This document shows positions 16,665 through 24,391 of a stretch of DNA of 64,000 nt, in pieces. Source of the stretch: Micromonospora inositola (GTDB lineage Bacteria > Actinomycetota > Actinomycetes > Mycobacteriales > Micromonosporaceae); contig NZ_LT607754.1 of assembly GCF_900090285.1 (NCBI RefSeq), positions 6,536,001 through 6,600,000 of the forward strand. The letters are read 5' to 3'. The notes beneath the pieces were generated by a model that saw only the letters and a program-made list of their open reading frames with translations, ran no database searches and was not told the origin of the DNA. A program made the translations under genes and the position numbers. The stretch's first letter is position 1; every line of letters starts with the position of its first letter.

Positions 16665-17468
16665 GTGAGTTGTTCCACCCTGATCGGCGTCACCGCTTCC
16701 GGTGGCGCCTACGCCGCCCGCTGGTTGCACTGGGGCGGCGACCCCGAGCAGATCATCCCGCTGCTGCGGCGCATCTGGCAGCACTCCTTCACCCGGCACA
16801 CCCTCGCCACCGCCGAGGCGCTGCTACGCCATGACTGGGTCACTCTCGACCCCGCGGCCACCCGCGCCAGCCAGCGGCACGGCAGGCGGCCGGTGCCCGG
16901 CGTCGGCTACGCCACCGACCTGCAAGACGGGACCCGCCGCGGCCGCATCGACGAGGCAGCACAGGGCTACCTCGAGTGGATGTACCTGGTCGACGTCGCC
17001 ACCGACACGGTGCTGGTGCACGAGGCGACCTGCCACAGCCGGTGGCTGCGACACAGCCAGCACCCGCTCGACCCGGCAGCGGCCGGCACAGTGCTCGGCT
17101 GCGGCGGCTACACCGACCACGGCCACCGCTGGAACCCGGCCCACCTGTGGCTGCCGGGCGCCCGCGCCGGGCTCGACGCCGAGGTCTGCCTGGCGGCGCA
17201 CCCGCACGGGGCGCCGGTCCTCCGGTTCACCGACGCCACCGCCCACGCGATCACCGCCGCCACCACCCCCAACCGGGGCGAGGCCGGGCGGCAGGCGTCG
17301 TGGCTTCGCGGCGTGGGCATGGAGTTCGACCTGATGTGGGCCGCCAGGCGGGCGAACGGGCCTCACCGGCTGCGCCGCGACGCCGACGGGCTCCTGCTGC
17401 TCGACGTCGACGTGGCGGGCTGGTCGTGGTGGTTGCTGCCTGCCCCGGTCGAGGGGGCGACGCGGTGA
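16665..17468 (+). CDS. Hypothetical protein, two-part, related to the 14924 product
   Basis: This protein of 267 residues is not recognised. The first half repeats the motif order of the 14924 product: Leu-Leu-Arg-Arg-Ile-Trp, His-Asp-Trp-Val-Thr-Leu-Asp, Pro-Val-Pro-Gly-Val-Gly and Tyr-Leu-Val-Asp-Val-Ala-Thr-Asp-Thr-Val. The second half is extra, with Trp-rich strands and a Leu-Leu-Leu-Asp-Val-Asp-Val segment near the end. The GTG start at 16665 has TGGAGG 9 nt ahead. The end overlaps the DUF4314 gene by GTGA. The absence of signal or membrane segments suggests an intracellular protein. Confidence 0.6.
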   Translation: MSCSTLIGVTASGGAYAARWLHWGGDPEQIIPLLRRIWQHSFTRHTLATAEALLRHDWVTLDPAATRASQRHGRRPVPGVGYATDLQDGTRRGRIDEAAQGYLEWMYLVDVATDTVLVHEATCHSRWLRHSQHPLDPAAAGTVLGCGGYTDHGHRWNPAHLWLPGARAGLDAEVCLAAHPHGAPVLRFTDATAHAITAATTPNRGEAGRQASWLRGVGMEFDLMWAARRANGPHRLRRDADGLLLLDVDVAGWSWWLLPAPVEGATR

Positions 17469-18556
17469 CCTACCAGCCGGGCGAGCGCGTGGCGCTCGTA
17501 CACACTACCGATCCGCACACTCTCCTGCGGCCCGGTGACGAAGGCACGGTCCGCCGCTACCACCCGGATCCGCGGATCCTCGACGTCGACTGGGACAACG
17601 GCTCCCACCTGTCCATGTGCCTCGATGCGGGCGACCGCGTCCGCCGCGCCGGGCGGGCCGGCCCGCCGGACACCGGCTGGCAGCAGGTCCTCGACACGCT
17701 GAGCGCCGCGGGCGCCACCGTCGGCCGAGCAGCCGCGCAGTGGTGGGCCCAGGAGGCTCTCGGCGGCCGGGCGGTCGGCGATGTCCGGCCGGCGGCACGG
17801 CGGATCCTCGCCGCCCTCGACGACGGCGACCCTGCGGTGCTCGACGGGCTGCCGACCGCCGACCCGTACTTCCTCGGCGATGACAAGGCCCGCTACGCGG
17901 AGGCCGCCCCGCCTGGCGCGCCGGCGTGGCAGGAGCTGACCGCCCACCGGGTGGACGAGGCCCGGTGGGTGTGGTGCGGCGGGTTCGACGACGCGGTCAC
18001 CGACGAGGTGGCGCGGCAATGTCGGATCGTCCTGCACCCCAGCGGTGACGACCGCGACCTGAGCCACCTACACCCGGACAGGGTGCGGCTTGGCGGGCCG
18101 GGAGTGTTCGCCGGGGACTGGGCGTGGACACCGAACGCCGACGGCGAGATGCGGGTTCCGGTCGGGTTCGCCGGGACGCTGGTCGACACCTGGAACGGGT
18201 GGGCGGTGTTCACCTGCACCCGGGGCGTGGCGGAGGCGATCGTCGCCGACCAGCAGGCCGCCCGCGACCGCTACCGCAAGCACCTCGCCGCCCACGGTGT
18301 CACCGGGGTGCAGCAGGACCGCCTGGTCGACGAGTCGATGGCGCGGATGCGCTTCGACGGCGACGTCGTCGACGTCGACGAGACCCGGGTGCACGGCGAC
18401 CCGGACGCGGTCGAACGCATCACCGCCGGCGCGGACGGCCGGTACACGGTGATGGGCCGGTCGTGGACGTGGATAGCCGTGCACCCCTACGACTGCGACC
18501 GCATCGCCGGTGACCTCCCTGACCCGGTGGAGCAGCCACCAAGGCCAGCTGCCTGA
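17465..18556 (+). CDS. DUF4314 domain protein
   Basis: The protein has 363 residues. The N-terminal 60 form a DUF4314-like SH3-type barrel: Gly-Glu-Arg-Val-Ala-Leu-Val, Asp-Pro-His-Thr-Leu-Leu-Arg-Pro-Gly-Asp-Glu-Gly-Thr-Val, then Val-Asp-Trp-Asp-Asn-Gly-Ser and Gly-Asp-Arg-Val. This small domain is frequent in actinobacterial plasmids and integrative elements, with unknown function. The rest is unassigned, Asp- and Arg-rich, with several Trp-containing strands. It is translationally coupled to the 16665 gene through a GTGA overlap. Confidence 0.65.
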   Translation: MTYQPGERVALVHTTDPHTLLRPGDEGTVRRYHPDPRILDVDWDNGSHLSMCLDAGDRVRRAGRAGPPDTGWQQVLDTLSAAGATVGRAAAQWWAQEALGGRAVGDVRPAARRILAALDDGDPAVLDGLPTADPYFLGDDKARYAEAAPPGAPAWQELTAHRVDEARWVWCGGFDDAVTDEVARQCRIVLHPSGDDRDLSHLHPDRVRLGGPGVFAGDWAWTPNADGEMRVPVGFAGTLVDTWNGWAVFTCTRGVAEAIVADQQAARDRYRKHLAAHGVTGVQQDRLVDESMARMRFDGDVVDVDETRVHGDPDAVERITAGADGRYTVMGRSWTWIAVHPYDCDRIAGDLPDPVEQPPRPAA

Positions 18557-18602
18557 CCCGCCCCAACCCTGACCCACCTACCGCCCTTTGGGGAGCAACA
18601 TC

Positions 18603-18905
18603 ATGCGCGAGGACTGCGACGACGAGTTCGACGAGTACGCCCACGAGGACATCCTGCAAGCCCTGGTGCGGCACCTGCTCACCAGCGACGAGCTCGATCA
18701 GCTCTGCGACGACGCCGACCTGCCCCAGCTGACCCACAGCGACGGGCAGCCGGTGACCATCACCTCGGCGCGCACCTACCGCGACGGCGGGGTCCTGACC
18801 CTCGACCGCGGTGTGTGGCTCGAGTTGTCCGACGGCAGCGTGTTCGGCCTGACCGTGCAGATCTCCCGCCGCCCCGCCAGCGAGGTCACCCTCCGCCGCC
18901 ACTAA
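18603..18905 (+). CDS. Small acidic hypothetical protein
   Basis: The product has 100 residues. Its first 45 are strongly acidic (Glu-Asp-Cys-Asp-Asp-Glu-Phe-Asp-Glu), the middle is helical, and the C-terminus forms alternating strands ending in basic residues. Acidic small proteins in mobile loci are often DNA mimics or chaperones, but no motif supports either. The ATG at 18603 has GGGGAG 8 nt ahead. No hairpin precedes this start, unlike many neighbours. Confidence 0.5.
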   Translation: MREDCDDEFDEYAHEDILQALVRHLLTSDELDQLCDDADLPQLTHSDGQPVTITSARTYRDGGVLTLDRGVWLELSDGSVFGLTVQISRRPASEVTLRRH

Positions 18906-19114
18906 CCCCCGATTCCGCACCTATCCCCTGCTCGACTTGATCGAACCGGGGTCGGGTGCGTTCCTTGTCGTCGCCCACCGCCAGGTGGCGTCGGCATCCG
19001 TCCAGCCGCAGCCCTTCGGGCTGCTCCTTCAAGCGCCTCACCGGCGTTGCCGGCCGTCCTGTCACGGGATCGGCCCGCCAACCGCCGTCTCCGCCGCGCG
19101 GACATCGCCGCACC

Positions 19115-19145
19115 GCCCGCGCGCTCCGGAGACGGGTGCGCGGGC
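19115..19145 (+). promoter_or_regulatory. Start-proximal hairpin, MoxR gene
   Basis: A perfect 8-bp stem (19115-19122 with 19138-19145) has a 15-nt loop that itself contains a CTCCGGAG palindrome. It ends 27 nt before the ATG at 19173, in a 267-nt gene-free stretch. Confidence 0.4.
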
Positions 19146-19172
19146 CCGACCCGTACGTACAGGAGGCCCCGC

Positions 19173-20291
19173 ATGGAACCTGCCACCGCACCCGACACCG
19201 CCGACGACACGCCACCCGGCGGTGACCGTCGGCCCGGCTATCTCTACCGACAGGTCGCCGCCTACCTCGCCAGCCATCCCGACCAGGTCCTGAAGGTCGG
19301 CGAGGTGACCACCGCGATCGCCGCCCGATCCACCGGCGCGGTCTTCGAAGCCCTCAAAAAGATGGCCGCCGCTGGATACGCGACTCACCAGACCGGCCCG
19401 CACCGCTTTCAGATCACGAACGCCGGCATCGACGCCGCCGGCGCCATGCCACCGCCTGCCCCGCGATCCTCCGGCGGCGGCCGCGGGGTGGGGCGGCGGC
19501 GGCCGGTGCCACGCCCGAACGGCGACCTCTACTTTCCCCGCCGGCTCGCCGGTGCCACCGACGTGGACGTGCTGCGCCGGCTGCGAGACAAGCGCATCCC
19601 CGTGCTGCTCTACGGCCCGCCCGGCACCGGCAAGACCGCCCTCGTCGAGGCCGCGTTCCCCGACCTTCTCACTGTGGCCGGGACGGGCGACACCGTCGTG
19701 GAGGACTTCCTCGGCAACTTCATCCCCCTCCCCGGCGGCGGGTACGAGTTCGTCTACGGCCCGCTCGTGACTGCGATGCGGGAAGGGCGGGCGCTGCTCA
19801 TTGACGACGCCACCCTCATCCCGCCGAAGGTTCTCGCTGTGCTGTACCCGGCGATGGACGGTCGGCGGGTGATCACGATCCCCGGGTACCGCAACGAACG
19901 GGTCGAGGCCGTCGACGGGTTCTACGTCATCGCCGGCCACAACCCCGGCGTCCACGGCGCCATCCTCACCGAGGCCCTCGCGTCCCGGTTTGAGGTGCAC
20001 ATCGAGGTCACGACCGACTGGGACCTCGCCCGCCACCTCGGCGTCCCCGCCCCCGCCGTGCAAGCGGCCATCGCGCTAAACGCTGACCTGGCGGCGGGGC
20101 GGGTGTCGTGGGCGCCGCAGCTACGCGAGCTGCTCGGCTTCGCCCGCGTCCGTAAAACCCTCGGCCTGCCCGCGGCAATAGGCAACCTCGCCGGCCGCGC
20201 CCCGGAAGACGACCGGTCGGCGGTCACCGCCGCCCTGCAACAGCACTTCGGCGCGGACGTGACCGCGCTGACCCTCGGCAAGCAACGCTGA
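19173..20291 (+). CDS. MoxR-like AAA+ ATPase with winged-helix N-terminus
   Basis: This 372-residue protein begins with a winged-helix unit (about 20-85; Leu-Ala-Ser-His-Pro-Asp-Gln, Lys-Val-Gly-Glu-Val, Thr-Gly-Ala-Val) similar to the C-terminal unit of the 12098 product. The AAA+ core follows: Walker A Gly-Pro-Pro-Gly-Thr-Gly-Lys-Thr near 150, Walker B Ala-Leu-Leu-Ile-Asp-Asp near 207, and a sensor Ala-Gly-His-Asn-Pro. MoxR/CobS-type ATPases act as chaperones that remodel or insert cofactors into targets through a VWA partner. That partner follows 13 nt downstream. Fusion to a DNA-binding-type module is unusual for the family and may tie it to the nucleoid or to regulation. Confidence 0.8.
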   Translation: MEPATAPDTADDTPPGGDRRPGYLYRQVAAYLASHPDQVLKVGEVTTAIAARSTGAVFEALKKMAAAGYATHQTGPHRFQITNAGIDAAGAMPPPAPRSSGGGRGVGRRRPVPRPNGDLYFPRRLAGATDVDVLRRLRDKRIPVLLYGPPGTGKTALVEAAFPDLLTVAGTGDTVVEDFLGNFIPLPGGGYEFVYGPLVTAMREGRALLIDDATLIPPKVLAVLYPAMDGRRVITIPGYRNERVEAVDGFYVIAGHNPGVHGAILTEALASRFEVHIEVTTDWDLARHLGVPAPAVQAAIALNADLAAGRVSWAPQLRELLGFARVRKTLGLPAAIGNLAGRAPEDDRSAVTAALQQHFGADVTALTLGKQR

Positions 20292-20304
20292 CAGGAGACC
20301 CCTC

Positions 20305-21903
20305 ATGCCTCATCCCTCCGCCCATCAACGGCCCGGCCACACCACCGCGGCCGGCGGTGATCCGGACTGGCAGGACTGGAGCGACGCGTGGACCCGGCAC
20401 ATCCCGGTCCTGACCGGCCGCACCGACCTGACCGTCACGGTCGCGCCCGGCGCGGGCGGCGGCGCCCCCGCCTGCTTCTACCCCGACCAGCGCCGCATCG
20501 AAGTCGACGCCACCCACATCGGCGCCCCCGATACCGCCAACCCGAAGCGGGCCGGCCACAAGCGGCTCGTGCCCACCGCCTACGGGTTGCTCGTCCACGA
20601 GGCCGCGCACGCCGCCCACAGCCAGTGGCGCACCCCGCCCGGCACCCCACCGGTCGTCGCCGCCGTCGCCGAGGTCCTCGAGGAGTCCCGCATCGAGTAC
20701 CGGCAACGCACGCGCCGGCGCGGTGACCGGCGGTGGCTTCGCCACACCGTCACCACCCTGATCAGCGGCGGCGACGCCCCCGTCGACGACCCGTGGCACG
20801 CCGGACACCTCGCCGGGCTGCTCCTCGCCCGGGTCGACGCCCGCATCATCACCGCCAAGGACATCCGCGGTGTCCGCGCCGCTGTTACCGCGATCCTCGG
20901 CCGCAAGCGCCTCCTGCAGCTGCGAGACGTGTGGCGGCAGGCGCACGCCACCGACGACTCCGACGCCGACAGCATGGTCGACCTGGCGTGGCGGTGGTGC
21001 CGGATCCTCGGCATCGACCCCCGCCTGCAGCCGCAGACACCGGTACCGGATCCGGGCGTGTTCGCCGGCCGGCTCGCCCAGGCCCTGACCGACTACCTCG
21101 CCCACGCCGCCGGGCTCACCCCCGCCGAGTACCGGGCACAGCAGCTGAACGCCCGGTTCTCCGCCCCCGCGACCTGGAGCCGACGCGAGCCCACCGACGC
21201 CGAACGCGCCGCCGCCCGCCACCTCGCCGCCCGGCTGCGCCGCGCCCGCACCCACCAACCCGAACCCGACACCCGGCCCAGCCTCATCCCACCCGGCAGG
21301 CTCCGCACCCGCCACGCCATCACCGCCCAGGCGCAGCGCGCCGCCGGGACCATCCCCACCGCCACACCCTGGCAGCAGCGGGCCACGCTGCCGCCGCCGA
21401 AGCCGACCCTGCACCTGGGCGTCATCGTCGACGTGTCGTACTCGATGCACCCCTACGCCGGACCCATGTCGTCGGCCGGGTGGATCCTCGCCCACGCCGC
21501 CCGCAGCAACGACGCCGTCACCGCCACCATCGCGTTCGGCAGCGACGTCACCCTGCTCATCGGCCCACGGCAACGCCCTACCCAGGTGCTGGAGATGAAC
21601 ACGTTCGGCGGCAGCAGCACGTTCATCGACGCCGTCAAACTCGCCGATGAGGTCCTGCACCTGCGTCAACCCGGCAGGCTGCGGATGCTCGCGGTGGTCT
21701 CCGACGGCGACCTCGACGACATCCCGGCGGCGCAGCGGCTCGTCAGCGCCCTGCACCGCGCCGGATGCGCCGTGTTGTGGCTACGCCCCGCCGACCTGGA
21801 CGGTCACACCTTCACCGACACCACCACCGTCCTGGTCGCCGACCCGGTGCAGGCCATCGACCACATCGCCGACGCCGCGGTCACCGCCCTCGAGCAGGCC
21901 TGA
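20305..21903 (+). CDS. VWA domain protein with HEXXH metallopeptidase-like region
   Basis: The product has 532 residues. Near residues 98-102 is His-Glu-Ala-Ala-His, a zinc metallopeptidase signature, followed about 20 residues later by Glu-Glu-Ser-Arg-Ile-Glu that could give the third ligand. The C-terminal VWA domain (from about 370) has a complete metal-ion site: Asp-Val-Ser-Tyr-Ser, a Thr in Thr-Phe-Gly-Gly-Ser-Ser-Thr, and Ser-Asp-Gly-Asp. This recalls DUF2201-type and CobT-like partners of MoxR ATPases. With the upstream ATPase it probably forms a two-part remodelling or maturation machine. A target is not evident; the pilus or secretion apparatus is an inference from position. Confidence 0.75.
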   Translation: MPHPSAHQRPGHTTAAGGDPDWQDWSDAWTRHIPVLTGRTDLTVTVAPGAGGGAPACFYPDQRRIEVDATHIGAPDTANPKRAGHKRLVPTAYGLLVHEAAHAAHSQWRTPPGTPPVVAAVAEVLEESRIEYRQRTRRRGDRRWLRHTVTTLISGGDAPVDDPWHAGHLAGLLLARVDARIITAKDIRGVRAAVTAILGRKRLLQLRDVWRQAHATDDSDADSMVDLAWRWCRILGIDPRLQPQTPVPDPGVFAGRLAQALTDYLAHAAGLTPAEYRAQQLNARFSAPATWSRREPTDAERAAARHLAARLRRARTHQPEPDTRPSLIPPGRLRTRHAITAQAQRAAGTIPTATPWQQRATLPPPKPTLHLGVIVDVSYSMHPYAGPMSSAGWILAHAARSNDAVTATIAFGSDVTLLIGPRQRPTQVLEMNTFGGSSTFIDAVKLADEVLHLRQPGRLRMLAVVSDGDLDDIPAAQRLVSALHRAGCAVLWLRPADLDGHTFTDTTTVLVADPVQAIDHIADAAVTALEQA

Positions 21904-22049
21904 CAACAGCCAGCTGACCGGCCCTGGACGCATCCGGCCGAAGCCAGACGCCGCGGATGCCCCCGCCTGCCTCGTCGACCGACTCCGATCGGTCCTTTCC
22001 CCGCACCGCCTGCAGCCGCTTGCCCGGCTACCCGCGCGACCGCGCCACC

Positions 22050-22077
22050 CCGGGCACGGCCGCACCGCCGTGCCCGG
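22050..22077 (+). promoter_or_regulatory. Start-proximal hairpin, DUF4192 gene
   Basis: A perfect 11-bp stem (22050-22060 with 22067-22077) has a 6-nt loop. It ends 26 nt before the GTG at 22104 and begins 147 nt after the VWA gene stop. Confidence 0.5.
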
Positions 22078-22103
22078 ACTCCCTCACACATTTTGGAGAC
22101 GTC

Positions 22104-23102
22104 GTGAGCGACAAGCACCGCCTACCGGTTACCTCACCGGCTGACCTGATCGCCGCCGTGCCCTACCTGCTCGGCTTCCACCCCACCGACAGCCTGGTCC
22201 TCGTCGGTCTCGCCGGCACCCGCGTCGCTGTCGCCAGCCGCACCGACCTACCCGACCCCGCCGATCCGGTCGGCTGGGCCGACGAGCTGATGCCTCAACA
22301 GCTGCGCATGCTCCGCCACGCCGGCGTGACCACCGCGATCGTCATCGGCTACGGCCCCACCGATCTGGTCACGCCCGTCGTCGACACTGTCACGCCCCGG
22401 CTACGTGATGCCGGTATCGACGTGTTCGACGCGTTGCGGGTCACCGACCGCCGCTACTACTCCTACCTCTGCCAGGACCTCACCTGCTGCCCCATTGACG
22501 GGGTGCCCTTCGACCCCGACCGCAGCGACCTCACCCTGCACGCCATCGTCGCCGGTTGCAGCACCCTGCCCGACCGGCGGGCGCTCGTCGCCAGCATCGC
22601 CCCCATCGACGGTCCCGCCCGCACCGCCGTCACTCGCGCCACCTACAAGGCACGGGCACGCCGCCGCACCCTCTCTGCCGAGGGTGGTCGGGATGCGCTG
22701 ATCCGCGCGGGCGAGGACATCGTGCGGGAAACGTTCGCCCGTTACGCCGACGACCAGGTGCTCACCGACGACGAGCTGGCCTGGCTCACGGTGCTCCTAC
22801 CGATCACCGCGATCCGCGATACCGCGTGGCGGGCCACCGACTCGCAGCCCTGGCATGTCGCGCTGTGGAGCGACATCACCCGCCGCGCCCAACCCGACCT
22901 CGCCGCCCCACCCGCCAGCCTGCTCGCCTTCGCCGCCTGGCGCAGCGGCGCCGGAGCGTTGGCCTCCGTCGCCGTCGACCGCGCCCTGCAGGCGAACCCC
23001 AGCTACTCCCTCGCCCAGCTCATCGACCGGGCGCTACGCGAAGGGCTCCCCCCGTCCGTGCTCGACGGCTGGCCCGACCAGGACTTCCCCACCGCGCCCT
23101 GA
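22104..23102 (+). CDS. DUF4192 domain protein
   Basis: The 332-residue product has the DUF4192 hallmarks: Ser-Pro-Ala-Asp-Leu-Ile-Ala-Ala-Val-Pro-Tyr-Leu-Leu-Gly-Phe-His-Pro at the N-terminus, then Ser-Leu-Val-Leu-Val-Gly-Leu. A central Tyr-Tyr-Ser-Tyr-Leu-Cys-x-x-x-x-Cys-Cys-Pro segment and a C-terminal Ala-Leu-Leu-type helical region with Leu-Ala-Phe-Ala-Ala-Trp-Arg follow. The family is widespread in actinobacteria, about 330-400 residues long, and has no established function. GGAG precedes the GTG at 22104; an in-frame upstream extension lacks a ribosome site. The Cys residues might bind metal. Confidence 0.8.
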   Translation: MSDKHRLPVTSPADLIAAVPYLLGFHPTDSLVLVGLAGTRVAVASRTDLPDPADPVGWADELMPQQLRMLRHAGVTTAIVIGYGPTDLVTPVVDTVTPRLRDAGIDVFDALRVTDRRYYSYLCQDLTCCPIDGVPFDPDRSDLTLHAIVAGCSTLPDRRALVASIAPIDGPARTAVTRATYKARARRRTLSAEGGRDALIRAGEDIVRETFARYADDQVLTDDELAWLTVLLPITAIRDTAWRATDSQPWHVALWSDITRRAQPDLAAPPASLLAFAAWRSGAGALASVAVDRALQANPSYSLAQLIDRALREGLPPSVLDGWPDQDFPTAP

Positions 23103-23148
23103 CCCCGAGCGCCATCACCGGTCACGCCACCATCCGGAAAGGAAACCT

Positions 23149-23565
23149 GTGTCTGACTACCTCGATGTCCTGCGACACCTCATCCGCAGGGAGGGTTATG
23201 CCCTCGACGCGGACGAGCTGGACGCCACCTGTGCGCAGCATCCCGACGCCGTATGCGCGCTGTTCTCGGCAGCCTGGACCATCGCTGCCGCCGACGCGCA
23301 GATCGCCACGCTGACCAACGCGGCGAACCTGCTCTGCGACGTTCACTCCGACGGCGACATCAACACGGTCCTGTCCATGCGAGAGCACCTCGACCGCGTC
23401 GCCGACGCCCTCACCCGCGCCCTCGCCCAGCGAGACAAGGCCACCGCCCGCCTACGGCAGGAGTGCGACGCCCTCACCGACCTGGGCACCGGTCTGATCA
23501 CCCGTCCCGGCGACAGCACCCCTCCCGCTGACCAACCCGACAGCGCATACCCGGCCACGCCGTGA
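23149..23565 (+). CDS. Hypothetical helical protein
   Basis: This 138-residue protein is almost wholly alpha-helical, with a long central helix (about residues 40-110) rich in Ala, Glu, Asp and Arg that could form a coiled coil, and a Pro-rich tail. No family is recognised. AAAGGAAA precedes the GTG start by 4 nt. It follows the DUF4192 gene after 46 nt and probably shares its transcript, since no strong hairpin separates them. Confidence 0.5.
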   Translation: MSDYLDVLRHLIRREGYALDADELDATCAQHPDAVCALFSAAWTIAAADAQIATLTNAANLLCDVHSDGDINTVLSMREHLDRVADALTRALAQRDKATARLRQECDALTDLGTGLITRPGDSTPPADQPDSAYPATP

Positions 23566-23635
23566 CCACCGCTGCATAGAGCCCACCGACACGCCCCGGC
23601 GAGCCGGCCCTCTACCGGCACCGCCGGCAACTCCT

Positions 23636-23667
23636 GCGCCCCGCGCCTCATCCCGGCTGCGGGGCGC
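23636..23667 (+). promoter_or_regulatory. Start-proximal hairpin
   Basis: A perfect 9-bp stem (23636-23644 with 23659-23667) has a 14-nt loop. It ends 43 nt before the ATG at 23711 and begins 70 nt after the previous stop. Confidence 0.4.
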
Positions 23668-23710
23668 CTCCACATCCGTTCACTGAAACCAGAAGAGGAG
23701 CACACCGCAG

Positions 23711-24232
23711 ATGACCAGCGCGGACGTCCCACCCCGCGAGCCGGCACTCGAAACAATCCTGCATACCAGCTGGGAGGCCTTCCACCCCGGCCAGCAGGCA
23801 CCACTGGGCTGGCTCACCTACACCACCGCCCAGGTCCTGTCCCACCTGCGCCAGACCCACACCCCGCCGGACATCGCCGGGCACCCGGACGCGATCGACC
23901 GGTTCCACCGGCAGCTGCGTGAAGCGCTCGCCGGCGCCGTCTGCACCGAGCAGGTCAGCACCGACGCCGCGAACAGCCTCCTGGAGGTCCTCGACCTGCC
24001 GCTTCTGCCCCGCCGCTGGCAGGTCCGCCTCACCCTGCCCCTGCTCATCGACATCACCGCCACCACCCGCGAGGACGCCTTCACCAACGCGGAGAACACC
24101 ATCGAAGCCGCGCTGGCCGATCTGCCCGCCCTCATCGAGTGGGACGGGCAGGAAGGCTACGAAGCCCTCGGCGGTGGCCTCGACGCCGACGAGCCACTCC
24201 GCCAGGACGGCGATGGCACCGCCCACGGCTGA
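23711..24232 (+). CDS. Hypothetical protein
   Basis: A 173-residue soluble protein. It has a helical N-terminal half with Trp-Glu-Ala-Phe and His-Leu-Arg-Gln-Thr-His, a central strand region with Trp-Gln-Val-Arg-Leu-Thr-Leu-Pro-Leu-Leu-Ile-Asp-Ile-Thr-Ala, and an acidic C-terminus. The middle resembles a small alpha/beta domain in which a beta hairpin is followed by Thr-Arg-Glu-Asp-Ala-Phe and a helix. No family was recognised. AGAGGAG lies 8 nt before the ATG. Confidence 0.5.
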   Translation: MTSADVPPREPALETILHTSWEAFHPGQQAPLGWLTYTTAQVLSHLRQTHTPPDIAGHPDAIDRFHRQLREALAGAVCTEQVSTDAANSLLEVLDLPLLPRRWQVRLTLPLLIDITATTREDAFTNAENTIEAALADLPALIEWDGQEGYEALGGGLDADEPLRQDGDGTAHG

Positions 24233-24335
24233 CACTCGGCCTCCTCCCGCGCACGCGCCGGCACTCGACTGGGCCTTGCACAAGCTGCGGCGCCATCAGG
24301 GTCTCGGCCGTGCGCGGTCTCGTCCTTCCGTTCGC

Positions 24336-24365
24336 GCGGCGTCCCGGTCCTTTCCGGGACGCCGC
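24336..24365 (+). promoter_or_regulatory. Start-proximal hairpin
   Basis: A perfect 12-bp stem (24336-24347 with 24354-24365) has a 6-nt loop. It ends 26 nt before the ATG at 24392 and is followed by CTTTCTCC, giving it a terminator-like look. Confidence 0.5.
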
Positions 24366-24391
24366 CGCTGCTTTCTCCCTGGAGCTTTGTG

